From Neodontobutis hainanensis (Eukaryota; Chordata; Actinopteri; Gobiiformes; Odontobutidae), in contig JALDNG010000022.1 of assembly GCA_024349245.1 (NCBI GenBank), forward strand, positions 10,320,501 to 10,384,500: a DNA stretch of 64,000 nt. The letters are read 5' to 3'. Shown here in pieces: positions 36,769 to 50,909 of this stretch. The translations under genes and the position numbers were made by a program. How positions within the stretch are numbered: the first letter of the stretch is position 1; every line of letters begins with the position of its first letter. The notes beneath the pieces are model-generated. The model was not told where the DNA came from, did not search any database, and saw only the letters and a list, made by a program, of their open reading frames with translations.

Positions 36769-37822
36769 TTTTTTTTCACTCACAATTAGAGGTTAGGTGA
36801 AGCCATTTACTGTCAAACAATTGTGTTTACTCTTTTTAAATCATGACAACAGAAACTACCCAAATCCAAATCAAAACCCTGATCAAAAGTTTACATATCC
36901 TGATTTTGGCCTGATAACACGCACACAAGTTGACCCAAATGGGTTTGAGAGATTCTGTTGAAACCAAACCAAGGAAAGGTAGACCAACAAAAATTTCAGC
37001 CACTGCTGCCAGGAAAACTGTTCAATAAGTAAAGAAAAACCGACAAATAACTTCAGTTAAAATACAGGACTCTCTGAAAAATAAGTGGCGAGGCTGTTTC
37101 AACATGCACAATAAGGAGGCTGCATGGTCGAGTCACGAGAAGAAAGTCATTACTACGCAAATGCCACAAAGCATCCCGCTTACAATACATCAAACAGCTC
37201 AGAGACAAGCCTCAAAACCTCTGGAAAAAAAGTCATTTGGAGTGATGAGACCAAAATTTAACTTTTTGGCCACAACCATAAATAAGTTATATTTGGAGAG
37301 GGGTCAACAAGGCCTATGATGAAAGGTACATCAGTCCTACTGTGAAATATGGAGATGGATCACTGATGTTTTAGGGATGTGTGAGCTACAAAGGCACGGA
37401 AAAAGATGAATGCAGCCTGTTATCAAAAAATACTGGAGGAAAATTTGCACTCATCTACCTGGAATCTGCGCATGAGACGTACCTAAATGTTCCAACATGA
37501 CAATGATCCAAAGCATAAAGTGCAGGTTCTGGACTGACCATCTCAGTCTCCTGACCTCAATATCATTGAGTCAGGAACTGAAGGCTTTTTGCCAAGAAGA
37601 ATGGGCAGCTTTACCATCTGAGAAAATAAAGAGCCTTATCCACAACTACCACAAAAGACTTTGTTGTCATTGATGTTAAAGGTACACAGTATTAAGAGCT
37701 GGGGTATGAAGACTTTTGATCAGGGTCATTTGGGTAGTTTCTGTTCTCTTTATGATTTAAAAAGAGTAAACACAATTGTCTGAAAATAAATGGCATCATC
37801 CACTAACTGAGTGAAAAAAAAA
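36769..37822 (+). mobile_element. Inactive Tc1/mariner transposon with about 115-125 bp terminal inverted repeats
   Basis: Left arm 36,769-36,893 and right arm 37,709-37,822 are near-inverse copies. Shared blocks include TTTTTTTTCACTCA, ACAATTGTGTTTACTC, TTTTTAAATCAT, ACAGAAACTACCCAAAT and CCCTGATCAAAAGT. Total length is about 1,054 bases. The arms enclose a decayed transposase in the same orientation. The flanking TA duplication was not clearly visible. Confidence 0.9.
36955..37640 (+). pseudogene. Tc1-like transposase pseudogene
   Basis: Fragments in three shifting frames follow Tc1 transposase order. GRPTKISATAARKTVQ ends the DNA-binding region. WSDETK (near 37,238-37,255) is the first catalytic Asp region. 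Then come YGDGSLMF, QHDNDPKH (37,493-37,516) and SPDLNIIE (ending 37,570) with the catalytic Glu. In-frame stops and frameshifts leave no intact ORF, and the sequence between blocks is shortened. Confidence 0.9.
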
Positions 37823-40800
37823 TGTTCTTTGAAAAATGGCCAATCAAATCACAAATTCTGCAAGGATATGTAAACTTATGAGCACTGTTTACTGCTTTAA
37901 AACAGATTAGTGCACCAAAGCCCATTTCTGAAACAAGCTCACACTTTGATGTATACACCATAGACTTCATTGTACAGTGTAATATACTGGATTTGTTAGA
38001 ACTAGCTACAGCCACCCATTTCCCAAGTGAGCACTGTTCATATTGTGTGGAAGTTCATGTCTTTGGAAGAATCTTGCCCCTGGCTGCATATTTGGTTTTA
38101 TTATAACTTTATCCAAACATAGCACAAGCACTAAGTATACTTCTTTATCAATTATTTAATTAAAGGACCAAGTTTTGGAAAACAAGATAAGCTAAGGGCA
38201 AATATGCTGCAAAAACGTGGATTATATTAAAAGCTGTGCGAAATTACCGCTGCAAAAAATAAAACTTCCCATGACATACTGCTTCATAGTGTGAAACCAC
38301 ATCTCACGCCATCATTTAATTCATGCTAATGGTACCTTTTTAACCTGGTTTACTACAGCCTGCACAGCTGACAAAAAGTGTAACAGTAAAGTAGAGGCAA
38401 AAGGAAAAAGGAATAAGCTCACTTTGTAAGGATTCATTAGATTTTTACTTTAGTCTAAATCTTACCCGTTATGTCTTAAAGTATACACAAATGTATACAT
38501 GACTGAGGTTAGTCTAGCTGTCAGTCTCTACCCACTACTGTTGCTCTCTCCAGTCCAAACACCAACTAATGAAGCTATAAATCTATCCCGGTCCCCTAAG
38601 TGATGCCACTTCAGCAGAAACACTCCACCATGATCAATAGTTGCTTCAGGGATAGTGGCTAAGCCAGTTTCCCAAATATATTGCAGTCTGTCTTCAGTTA
38701 TACTCTTATAGAGAATACATTGAACATGCTAAAAACGAATAGAAATAATTGATTAAGTGATAACCACCAAACTCTGGGTACATCTGAATCCATCACAGCA
38801 GAAAAGATTAGATGAAGATGGTGTTTCCAACAGCCTCTGTGAAGATCGCCTCAGGCTCATGTCGATTGGACAGTATCATATCTGATCTAATTCTCCTTTT
38901 GACTGCTCAGTTTCACACTGGCTTCAGTTTACAAATATTTACACTGAACGATTTAATTGCAAGCCTTTGGCAAATATGGTATATTGTTTCATCTATCTGA
39001 TCTCTGTTGAGCAATACCCGTTTTACAAATAGGGTCTGTTAACATTTTTGAAACAGAGACCTGGAGTCTGAATTTTACAATAACAAATAGGACATCATGG
39101 CCGAAAGGTCTTGGCAGTAAATTAGTTTATAAAGACTAATTTAACATCATAGCAGCAACTTTAAACACACACAGCCTTTAGACAACAGTGCAGTTTTTAC
39201 CACTGAGGACGTTAATGAGATTAGATTAGAGCATCCCACTAAGTTCTCAAAAACACAACCGGTAGATATTGGATGTGTGGCTCTACAGTGTTGCTATGGT
39301 TACTACACACATCTTGCACAATGAAGCAACTCCTGATGGGCTGCAATGGATAATGTTAAATGCAACTTGAATGTGTTACAGGAACTCTTAATGTGCAATT
39401 TAAAATCAAATATACAAAACACTGCTTAATAGGCGTCACTGTTTCAGCTAATCTGAATAGTATGACAAATGATTTGTCTTTATTATTGAGACACAAAATG
39501 ACTGTACATGCAGCACTCTCTGTGTAGGAAGCTCACAATTACAGGCCACAGCAACATACACAGGACAAAACACATCTTAACTTATCTTATGAGCAAAAAC
39601 ATAAAGATGTTTTCTGTGAATGTGCACTTGGTTTGCAGTTTGACAATCAATTGATTTCTGTGGCTCAATACTTACCAGCAGTAACGACCAAACCAAGCTG
39701 CAGGTCACTACCCTTTGACACCTTTAGTGGGATTCATACCAGTTCTTGAGCTGCATTTACATTGTTATGATGTGGCAGTACCTGATGATTGGCCAATGCT
39801 TATTGATGAACAATGCCAGAAAGTTGAGCTGTAAGCCCAGTAACCATCACCCTGTTCACACTAAAGGTTTCATTTATATTTATAATGAAAAGAGTAGAGA
39901 CATATTAAACACTGTCTTTATACCTCCCAACAGCACTATTAAGTTAAAGCTAGGCAATAAAAGGAAACAACATTTTAATACAAGCCAGTCTCTGGGGAAA
40001 TGTTCCAATACACACAACATTAGATTATACCAAGATGTATGTTTTAGTTGCTATTTTAGCTTAGTTCAAAACACGCAGCATTTTTCCTTTATTCATTCTG
40101 TTTCGTGTTTAAAACCAAAACCAATCCCAAAATGATCCTTTTCCATGTAGCCAGGTACTGTCAAGTGCTTTGTTGATGGCCCTGGGACCAGTATCATGAG
40201 CTGTGCATCCTGCAGTCTGCGTGGCGCTGGCTCAGTACTAAAGTCCAAAATCAGTCACATACATCTTTATTATAGCACTCTTTCTGCTATAGCCCCACCT
40301 TCTCCCGCTTCCCTGCACTCATTACAGTGTAACATGGTTTCAGGTTATTTTTAGTTGCCTGCAGCTCCTCTGACCACAGAATCAGAAAGGAAATGCAAAA
40401 TTGCAAATCGGGTGTGTTTCCATCAACTGTTGAGAAGCAAATGAACTTGAGAGAGGTCAGTGATTTTACCTGAACAAAATAATATGCATTGATTTATATG
40501 CAAGCTGCAAGGGCTATGTCATAGAAACAGGACAGTTACATCTGTGCATGTGGCCAATTTCACTGCTTTTCATTAATAATGTTTCTAATAATGCTCATTT
40601 TCAATCTAAGAAAATAATGACCACTTCTATTAGCAAGCAAGGAGAAAATTTAAATAATTGAATGCTACTTTGAGGAAGGATATTCATGATTTTACAGAAA
40701 GATTAGTCTGTGATCTCTAAACAATAGCCACAATGAGGACAGTACATGTCTGCACATTCATACACACACACAAGTCTACCCCTGCAGCTCGCTGTACTGC

Positions 40801-42609
40801 CTGTATATCTTGATTGAAAGATGTCCCGTCCAATCAGCAGTAAGAATTCCATTTGCAAACAATACCTGCCTTTTCCAGCTTGTCTGAATTGTCAGCTTTG
40901 TTACTTTGTTTTCTGATTTGTAATTTTATTTCTGGTTTTGATTATTTATTTTGGGACAAAACTGCAGTGACGAGGCCGTGAAATAACATGAATATTATTT
41001 ATTTGTGTTATTCCAATTCCTTGGTGGTTGGGTTCTCCAGTATAACTGAAAAACCTTTCCCAAATGAAACCTATTTTTCAAAACCACGATGTAAAATTTC
41101 AGGTTCAGCAGGTGCTCCATTTAAGCACTCCTGTTGTTTTCCACAAAAGCCTAAATGAGCATTTTTCTCAGCTGTAAATATATTTCAGTGCTTTCTATGT
41201 GTGTTTGAAGTAGACAGGCTGATAATGGAAGGTTCATTGTCCTTTTGTGAAGAAAAACAAACAACTCCCACAAAAAAAGTAAGTATCCTCAAAACCCTGC
41301 AGCTCTGTAGGAGGCGGAGAAGCAGTTTCAAGGAAAAATAATGAAATGATTTAGTTGAGAGTAAATTAATGTTTTTGCCAAACATTGTGGACTTTATTGT
41401 GCCATAAAAGTGTACAACCTCCAGTGGAAGCAGAAATATATTGTCACACTGTTGCCTGTATTATCTTTCTTAGAAATATACATGCCACTCTGAAGCAGGT
41501 TGAGGTGATGGATAATGTTCATACTCACTTTAACAGCTCTGCTTTATGTACGTGTCCAATAAAGAGGTTATAGATGATCAGGTTTGTGTCTGCTTTATGT
41601 TTGGCCTCATTAACCGTCACGTTATCTGTCCTATTTGCTTTGGGCTATACCTTTTTCAAACCTACTGTTTTCATTTATTTTTCATTAACTCTGTAGTTGA
41701 ATAAAGCTACCAAAAGTAAACTAAATAATTTTACATTCAAGAAGTTACAGTGGAAAGTTCTCTATTGTCTGTTAAGACCACAACTGCTTAATTTATCAAC
41801 GTCATTATTGTGATTGAATGGAAATCCATGTCTTCCATTTCCTGGTCAGTGTGGTTCATGTAATACGCAGTAAGTTTGAGGCTTGGCAGCTCTTACAGTG
41901 GAAACTCTTGAGTCAGGCTTGTAACTAAGCACAAGGAGACACTGTGGAAAAACCGCACATAGAAAAGCGTAAAATCAGATTCATAATCAGCTGGTGCCAT
42001 GACATTAATATTCACTGGCCGATGAGGGTTTGGGCTGCTCTATGGCATGTTTCACATACAGTAGGTCTCATTCCTGACTGCTCAGCACATACACAGGCTG
42101 TAAATAATGCAATGGCTGCAAATTCAAATGTGATTCTGTCAAGTCCTTGGGAAACAAGGGAAAGTGGGCTAAAACATTCCACTATAAACGATTTATCAGC
42201 AGTAATTTGACACCACACATCCTATACTCTTGGAGCAGTCTGTTTAGCCTCAGATTTTTAAGTGTTTATGTTATCTATAGCTGCTGAGGCATAATATTTA
42301 TGGATTGCTATAAAACCCTATAGTAAATATAGTTTAAGTCCACCAAACATGTGGATGAACATGCACAGAGCTTTCCATGAGGTCAGTGATGAAATATGTA
42401 TGAGAGTAATAGACACGATAGTAAAACAATAGATTTTAAAGCTGAATTAAAAAAAACAATGGGAACTAAAAGCACAAATGTCTGCCAGCTGTAAGGATGT
42501 TAAATGTTTTTGTCATATCTAGCTCTTACAGGGAGAAAACAAATGGAAACATGCAGAAATCTATCTGCAAGTAATACATTTCTTCAGTAAAAGACATCAG
42601 GGACTGAGA
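37823..42609. other. Intergenic, no recognised gene
   Basis: AT-rich non-coding DNA. The longest ORF (39,746-40,135, 129 codons) lacks any domain and has no splice-consistent partners. No repeats were recognised. Confidence 0.45.
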
Positions 42610-42890
42610 GTTATGCATTTCCAGTCTTCACCTGAAGTAAAGGTGCCATAGACTGAGCCTAATAGCCTTACAAGCCTCTCATTATCCCCTCATGATGACT
42701 GTCAGTCATTTGTCTCACTGCTGCTCATACTGTCTGTGACCTGACAGCGCTGTTTTCCTGCTGTAAATTGTTGGGGCTGTTCACAGATTGCATATTGATG
42801 CCTTTCTCCATTATCTGATGATCTAGCCAGTCTGTTCTAGTCTAATCTGACATTTACACACAACCTCTTTGACTGCATGAGACCATGTCC
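42610..42890. promoter_or_regulatory. Candidate conserved non-coding element
   Basis: Repeat-free with balanced composition and no long ORF. It includes GATGACTGTCAGTCATTTGTC and CTGTCTGTGACCTGACAG, which have short internal dyad symmetry. Inference from texture only. Confidence 0.2.
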
Positions 42891-45365
42891 TCATCTCTCA
42901 ACCTGATAAGTAAAACAACCCATGCTTCAGAATTTTTAAAACACCACCAACTGATCAATCTTTTATGATCATGTGATCTCATGTAAAATTACACTAGGTG
43001 ACTGCTGCATGTCTCTTTCTTCTATGAGCTAAGATTGGTTGAAAGCTACACCTAAATTAGTACTTCCCATATAAAGAAAGAAAGAATATAGTAAAATACG
43101 CACAGCAAGAAGTTTGTTTACAGCTATAGTCAACTCCACATTGTTCTTCAGGGTCATGTGTGCAAAAGGAAAGATTTTTATTGTGTGAGGATTTGATTAA
43201 ATTTCTCACTGTCCTAGCCACTTAAAAATAAAAGCACTGAAAAACACACAATCAGTGGCACAGGGCGTCTCAAGGTTTTTAACTCCCACAGAGATCTTCC
43301 CGAGCCCACCTCCAAAAGTGTCAGGATGGGATTGTTCTCACCCGACCGTCTTGAGTGTTTCTGTATTTCAGAGGCAGGATTACCCGGAAGCTCGGGTCGG
43401 GATGCACTTGGGCCTCCACTCTTGGTTTGTGCACTTGCTGCCTTCAGTCGGCTATTGTTCTTTTCCGCCCCTTTACATTGCACAACACTGCCCAACATTC
43501 CACGTTCACACACACACTCATTCAGACAGCTACAGTCCTGACAACCATACAGATCTTAATGTGTATTTCTGCTTAAATATAAAGCCTTGTTTTAACCGTG
43601 TCTCACTTTTGGTTACGGCTGTTAGAGCCAGGTTGTTACTGGTCGAATGAACCCAGGTTAGTACCAGGTTAGAACAGGCTCACTGAAAGCATGTTCACGT
43701 GAAAAAATACAGCAATCATCTGTTTGTAAAGCACCAGAGATAACACTAGACTCTAATGGCAAGATAAGGATTTTAACAATAAAAACCAAGAGCACAGACA
43801 CTGCAATAATATCAGCAAGTGTTTGGTAAATCCAAGGTTTCATTTTCTACAAACATAATGTATTCTCAGGTGTAATTCGTGACTAGGAAAAAACAACAGG
43901 TTACAGAGCCACATCCTTAAAATGTAGACATATTCGGGGGTGGTTGTGGGAGACAAATTGACAGCAAAAAAAAGCTTGAAATATTGAATCTTTCCCTGCA
44001 TTTATATATTTTCTGTGCATTGCCACACAAGGATGGTATCTACACATTAACTTTGTGCTTTTAAAGAGTCTAAAACAAGGCTGTCTCTTGCATTTTTGAC
44101 CCACATCTTTTAAGATCTCCCTTTTGTATGTCTCCTCAGTGTCTGCAGGTTTTTGTGATCTAAAGTGCATTTCACATTCATTAATTCCTTTATTCCTGAA
44201 TGGCAGTTCATATAGTCCATTATGCAGTGCATTTTTCCTTTACATTAGAGATCCTCCATTGAGCAGATTGCCTTCTGCTTGAGATTTGTTGGCGCCAGTG
44301 AACTGCATTACTCTAAGTTCTAATGCCTGTGTAGTCTCATACTGACATATCCACACAGCTATCCCAATTTAACAAGTCAGTGTTTAAAGAAAAGTATTTC
44401 ACCATGTTTACCTCGGGATGTGAACAGACAGTATGGTATCTCTGTTGGGTCAGCTAGACTTTTCCTTTATCTATTTTTACATTTTTATTCTGACCTGTGT
44501 TTCAGTTGTACTTGAGTCAATAATTCCATTTCTAAAAAGGTTTTATGTCAGGAATGTCTCTTTAGCCCAGTTTCAATTTTCTAACTTACTCCTACCCCTT
44601 GGCCCTCCAAATGTAGGGGAAAGGGGTAAAGCTAAGATTATAGGCTACCCCTGTTGGGACACCTGTAGGGGCACAGATGTATAATAGGATAATATTATAA
44701 GGGCTATAATTATATATATGACATAACCTATTTATAAGCTTTATAATATAGGCCATGTATAATATCATATAGCCTAATTTATAATATATTTTAATACATA
44801 ACATATTACAATCTAATATACATCAGTCATGATCATACAGCGTATGAATAGTGTTCATGAATTGAAGGATGTTACTACAACCACAAAAACAACAAATTAA
44901 TTTATATTGACGGAAAAACAGACAGCAGTGTTATGCATTAGCTAATAAAAAGTAAAAAAAGTTCAGCAAATACGAGACTATGACCCGTCGATGTGAGGCT
45001 AACGTTAGAAAATGGATCAGTGTATAAACAAAATTAAAGGAACATAAAATATGCACTGTCATAATGTTAAAATCTTTATTTTTGCAAAAAATTAGTTACA
45101 TTTTACACATCTCTCGCAGCCGCGGATAATGCACTTCATTATAGGAAGTTATCTTTCCCCTTTGTTTCAAGTGTGGTCCTCCAAAATCTCCATCTGGAGG
45201 GGTGTACAGCCTTTCCCCTTGATCCAAATGAGTATTGGGACTTTGTTTCTTGTGAATGTGAAAAACAAGGGCTAAGGACTAAGTGGTAGGTTTATTGTAA
45301 GTTTATTGTTTGACTGTGTGAATAGAACATGGACTACCACAAAGATCTTTGGCAACCCTCATTTG
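42891..45365. other. Intergenic, possible repeat debris
   Basis: 43,255-43,650 carries overlapping ORFs in all plus frames and is GC-richer than its surroundings, but no family was recognised. 44,592-44,628 is an imperfect hairpin (TACCCCTT ... AAGGGGTA) of a kind often found at DNA-transposon ends. 44,690-44,820 is extremely AT-rich. Confidence 0.4.
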
Positions 45366-45397
45366 GGTCCAGACCCAGTGTTTGGGAACCAATGGTC
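45366..45397. repeat. hAT-type terminal fragment
   Basis: GGTCCAGACCCAGTG followed by TTTGGGAACCAATG, which resembles the end of many fish hAT elements (typically ending TTTGGGAACCACTG). No partner terminus was found nearby. Confidence 0.4.
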
Positions 45398-47194
45398 TAG
45401 ATCATAATTGACTGAAAGGTCTGAGTCGATGGGTCTAAACCCTGCATGACTGGAATCAAAAATGAGCTGCATGTTTTACCTAAATGCTACGTTTCATCAA
45501 ATTAAATTGGGCTTCATCATTATTAAACATATATAAGACGTGTAGGTATAAAGGTAATATGCTGTGTATTGGATGCAAATGAACTTTACTTTACATTGAT
45601 TGGCTGCACAAGAGATGTGTTCAATGATCTGCTTGTATTATGGGTAAAAGCACTTTAAACGCCTTTATACATTTGTAACAAACAATGACACTCCAATAGT
45701 CCTTGTTATCTGTCCCATAGACTGTGAACAAGATCTTGGCCCTGCCATTTAATCTTTCTTATCATAGTGCACCTATTCAGTCTCAAGTCTCTGTCTGGCA
45801 CTCTGCTGCAAATTTAGACAGTCGTTCTGTGTTGTACCCTGCCAAGAGGTTGTAATGGACTTCAGGGACATTTTATTTCACAAATTGTTCATCCTGATGT
45901 GATGGCCAAGCCAGATTGTGCTGACTCATTTGAGGCAAAATCATTGATTAAATCTTCAACGATACAAAGATAGTGCTTTATTTGCTGTTTACTATGCAGG
46001 TCACAGGTGCAATAATTTATAATAAAGAAATATCCAAGCAAAGCACAAGCTCCAATCTTTAGCAATGATTTATGATTCTGGATGTGTGTTGACATTTACA
46101 AAACTAAACCTCAATTACTTGGACTCAGGGTGTGTTTCCTGGAAGGTTTTGTTACAGACTTATAGCTGTCAAGACAGAAAGATTATAGGAGATTAAACAT
46201 TTTACACAGGTTTGATAATACAGAGGAATTTTAAAAAAATACAGTCGAAAAATAGTACAAAAGAACCATAGATCTGACTTCCCTTGACACAAGTATTTAT
46301 TTAAGGTGCCTGGCCAGCAGACTATATTTCAGAGCACATTGCACACAGAAGTACTTTGTGTAATATTTAATGAAAAGGTCACAGAATTTATTGTGCTTTT
46401 ATGAAACTTTTTAGATAATGTACCAACCTTTTTGAACATTTAAAACCCTTCGACACATTATTATGCTTTCCTAAATGTCATTTACTTAAGCAGAGCATTG
46501 ATTTTTTTCCTCCTCGCTGTCATTATGAGATTGTGAGTGTAATTTTGTCAGCTTTCAATTTTCCTGCATGTCACGCTGAGAAGATCCAAGTTAGGAAACT
46601 TGGAAACTCGAAGCAATCTCGTTGCTGTCTGCCAAGACATGTCTTTCCATCCATATTGTTTCTGGAAGGCTGCACCAAGGGAAGATTACTTTAGTACAGC
46701 AGCGGCGGAATGTAATGACGCAAGCTCTGAGAAGTAAAGCAAGACTGAACTAAGAATGAGGGAGTGTGAGACGATAGATTTAACACTGCTGGAGTTTTAG
46801 GTCTTTTTTACACAACCAGCTGGTTTTCATCCTCAATAAATTATATTGTACAGCACACATCAAACTCAAGCCCCAAATTTCAAAGCTAAATAAGACCCGT
46901 TCAAATCAATTATTATCAACTTTCCTTACTTTTAAGACATATTTGAAACTGTGGTTGAGAGACCTGCACCTTATTAAAAATATATTTTTGTAAGATGGGC
47001 AATATCCATAATTTTATCAAAATTATAATAATATTCTTTTCAAACTTGTGCACCTTCAAGGATTCAGTACAATACAAATAACTTGTTACTGTTCTATTTT
47101 TTCTGAACTAATACTGACTTTGTTGTATCAGGCTGCCTGTACCTGTCCTTATTGTGTTGTATATACTTGTTTTTTCTTTCTTCCTGTGTGTAAC
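45398..47194. other. Intergenic, no gene seen
   Basis: Non-coding. 46,460-46,760 is repeat-free and less AT-rich, and has the texture of a possible regulatory element. No domain-bearing ORFs. Confidence 0.4.
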
Positions 47195-47304
47195 ATGCCA
47201 GGATGTCTGCAGACGGTAATTAGACTTTAGACTATAATCTGGCATATTTACATTAATATGCATTGTCCCCCTTTTCTTAAATAAATAAATAAATAAAAAT
47301 AAAC
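47195..47304 (+). repeat. LINE-type 3' tail with AAAT repeats
   Basis: GCCAGGATGTCTGCAGACG, GTAATTAGACTTTAG and CTATAATCTGGCATATTTAC run into (AAAT)n at 47,278-47,304. This resembles the 3' tail shared by common teleost non-LTR retrotransposons. The upstream sequence was too decayed to assign a family. Confidence 0.5.
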
Positions 47305-47884
47305 CTCACATGAATATTTGATCAAATCTTCCTAGTTTAACAATCTTTGGCGCCTAAAAGAATTCTTATTATCGCAGCCCCTCTTTTCAGTCAAAATCCA
47401 TCTTAAGTCATTGTGAGGAAATAATCAGAAAATGATGTTTACATGTACCTTTTTGTCTGCTGTTTTGGTGCTTTCATCTATCTACTTACTTATATTTATT
47501 TCTAGCTTACTCTAGTAGAGCTTCTTCTTAAATGCTAGACCCCATTGCGTCTCAAAACCGTTGTGAAAAAAAGTGTTCAGCAAGTGCTCCTTCACCCCAT
47601 CACCATCTGAGGTGTGGAGAATTTCTCCTCATCATCAGCACCAGACTTGCCAAAATATCTTCTCTGCTTTTGTATCATCACAATGTGTTTAGCACCAAAC
47701 TGATCCCTTCAATAAATATTGTTAACATATATATTGTCTATTTCTGTTTTGAGTGTCTTCAGGTTGTAATATCAGTAATAATTGTAGTGAAATTGTATTT
47801 GCATTTGTGTGAAAATCTATTAACGTTCCACTAGCTGACTTTCTTTTTACCATCCCTGTCTCAGACGCCACTCAACTCCAAAAA
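47305..47884. other. Intergenic, no gene seen
   Basis: One 100-codon ORF (47,532-47,834) without recognisable features. Confidence 0.5.
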
Positions 47885-48375
47885 GAAGCCAAGGGACATG
47901 CTTCTCATTTATGCTGCTTCTCATTTATTAAAAAAATGAATAAAACTGGACTAATTTTTCAAACTAAAGTTTAGCGCATAGAGTTAGCTTAGCATTAGCC
48001 TAGCTGCAAGCGTCAAGACAGCAATTATCTCCATCTTGTTAAAGATTACATGATTGAATTGACAGTATTTCTTGACATTTTACTTCATCTCCCTTTTCTT
48101 TGTTGTGTTAAAAAGACATATTCAGCTCTAAAAATACAGTTTATCGGCAGCTATTAAACTTTCTGGAACAATATTTAACAAGCCAGTGTGACCAATGGTA
48201 GCCCTCCTTTTTTGGGCATGTGTTTTTTCAAGCATGTGATTGGCCAACGTTTTCTGTTACTGAGTACAGATTCTCATCTATTTTTTTTTTTTTTTTACAA
48301 ATAATTGCTTTTACAATAAACCATTTGAGGTTTAAACTAGGAGAAAAAATATCAGGTAAAGTCTGTTTAAGATTA
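47885..48375 (+). repeat. Three-copy dispersed repeat family, copy B
   Basis: Shares with the copies at 12,671 and 60,439: AATAAAACTGGACTAATTTT, AAAGTTTAGCGCATAGAG, ATTATCTCCATCTTGTTAAA, TGATTGAATTGACAG, GACCAATGGTAGCC, and ATCAGGTAAAGTCTG at the right end. The left end is truncated or diverged. Confidence 0.7.
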
Positions 48376-50909
48376 TGCTAAGTTGATTTTGTACATTGTT
48401 GCTACAAAATGTTTAATATTACAAGTGAACACACACACAATGTAACACTATGAGAATGTCACATAAAGTCTGGAAAAATGTAACAGTGTAATGTCCTCTT
48501 TGCATTTTAAGTTCTTCTTCTCATCAAAGACTTATACAGAAACAAGTTCAAAGTATAATTCTCTTTGGAGTTCTGTATTTCCAAGAAAAAAATATTATTT
48601 CAAGATAATTTCATGTGGACAAGTGGTAATAAAACAGCAATTAATATGCTGAAATTGAACCTGCACCTCATGATTAGACCAAATCCTCTTGTGGATAACG
48701 TTCATGTACTGAATAAATTTGGCTGAACATAAGAGTATAAATATTAAAACTAATATATCTTTCTCGGGCAGCTGTTAATTCTTAACATTGGAAGTCTTTC
48801 ACAGTTATAATTAATTTATATTCTGTTTTATTTATCACTGTCAGAAGCTGCACAGGTTGGAGTTAAATAAACTTTTTAAGTCAAAGCAGATCCAAAAACC
48901 TTCTCAACCGCCCTGCAGATGTGCATTATGTTTTTCTTTTGACTTTGAAGTGCATTTTTAATGAATCACAAGATTACTGAATTTATTTTCCATGGCTTTA
49001 CCTCGAGATGTAGGTAAAAATTGTTTGCTAGTGGAGGATTTTAAAGTACCCACCTCATTAGAGTAAAGTGTTTCTTTGAGTGCACATCACAAAAGTACAT
49101 CTACACTAAGGTCAGAACCTCTTGAGCATTAATATTAAATTAGCCATTGTACAATGATTGATGCAGTCAGGCCACACAAACAAAATGCAGTATCCAGTGC
49201 ATCCATCTTGAGCTTCTGTAGGCTCTGTGACAATACTGCTGCTGCTGCTGCTGCTGCTTAGTAACACAATGTGCAGAAAGCAACAGGGCATCGTTCATAT
49301 CCTCTTTACCAAGATTATGTATTTGTCACATCTGGAAGTAACAGAGACAGATCTGATTTCACCTGAAAGCATAAAAACAACACACATCTTTTGTCATTAT
49401 GTAAAAATGTGACAAAGGTGTAGGGTTTCCTAATGGTGAAATTTTTCATGAATATCAAGGATGGGTAAGAGAACACCATGAAAAGGCATAAACACTGAAT
49501 ATAAAGTGTTTGTGTGGAGCCACAACTCAAGTTTTTATTCATCTACATTAGACCCTCATCAGAAGTGCATTAGAACACCTTTTAAAGATTTTATTTACAT
49601 CTATGCATCTGTTTCTTTCCTACAACATATTGACTGGTCTAAGCACAGGGTGTATTTCTAAAACATCTAAAGGCTTTGAATCCATTAGTGAGATGTACTG
49701 TGCCATTGAGAGAGATGAGAATGCATTTTGGGCCTGTAATAACCCCATGAGGATGATGAGCTCACTTGGCACACAGCCATATGATCTGCCACAGTCTCCT
49801 TGGAGTTACCCTTCAATCGAATTACAGGCCTCGCTTTGGTTGGGCACAGGGTCTGTCCAGGCTTTAGAGATTTATTGGTATTCACACTAAAGCTTTCAGA
49901 AATCTGTCATGAAAGATCAAATATCATTGTAGCTTATTTACAGCTGATTTAAATATAGGCAAAAGAGATGGGCAGAAATAAAATGAAACAAATGTGGACA
50001 AATTGGAAGGTAAGGCCATTTTATTTCAATAGCACAATTCATATGTATGAGTATGAGTATTTGCAACTTGGAGTAGGCTTCAAGATAAAACTGCAATTGA
50101 TTCAAAAAGAGAGTTCAATAATAATAAAGTCGTAGCATGCAGTTACTACCAAACCTGTGCAGTAGTATTTTAGGGTTGAACTGTTTTGATGTGCTCTTTT
50201 GTAAAAACCAAAAAGGAAAGAAAAAAGGTGGCCAACTGTGTTAATCCTTGCTGCGTGACTTCCTCAGAGAAATGGAGAAAAAAAGCCCATCGAAGGTGCA
50301 GTGTATTGTCAGATCAGTGGTGCCTTGAGGCCTTCGGCTGCTGATGGTCAGCAGCTTGTTATCTCTTTATGTTCAGTGTGTGCTGGTGGCCACTCAAGAA
50401 GCCAGGAAGCTGTCAGTGAGGGCCAGCGCTAACACAGAGCACACATAAGTCATTCCTAAGATGCACTCTTTCAAAGAAGAGGAGGGCAAGCAGTGGAGAT
50501 TAGTGCTGAGACATTGCACACTGGGTCAGAAGGGTCATTAAATCACAACATGTAACTTTCTTACAAATCCAGTTCTTACAGAACAACTATAGTTTGATAG
50601 AAATCACCATTTAAATAGTTTAAATGGTCAGAAAAAACAAAGAGGTGCACAACTACTAAATAAGTTAAAAATAAACATTTCAATAAATGTAAATACTGTG
50701 TTAACAAATGGTTCAAGGTTCACAAAAACAGTTCAGTGTGTTACAGCAGAAAGTTTAGAAGGATTCAATAATAGGATTCAATGAAACTAGATATATTTGA
50801 AGATTTTCTTTGTGACATCTTTTTTAATGACATATTGTGCTCTACCTATTTAAATGAAAGGAACTCATTACTTGAGTACTCTTTTTACTGAACACTCTGT
50901 TAAGTCTGT
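48376..50909. other. Intergenic, no recognised gene
   Basis: AT-rich non-coding DNA with a CTG repeat (49,236-49,258). 50,220-50,530 has the repeat-free texture of a candidate regulatory element. ORFs near 49,230-49,890 overlap on both strands and lack domains. Confidence 0.45.
49236..49258. repeat. CTG trinucleotide repeat
   Basis: Seven and a half uninterrupted CTG units. Confidence 0.95.

Noticed and set aside
39746..40135. A 129-codon ORF as a gene
   Set aside because: No recognisable domain or exon neighbours.
43255..43650. A 131-codon ORF with overlapping ORFs in all plus frames
   Set aside because: Overlap in several frames and a CACACA patch suggest low stop density, not coding. 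No family recognised.
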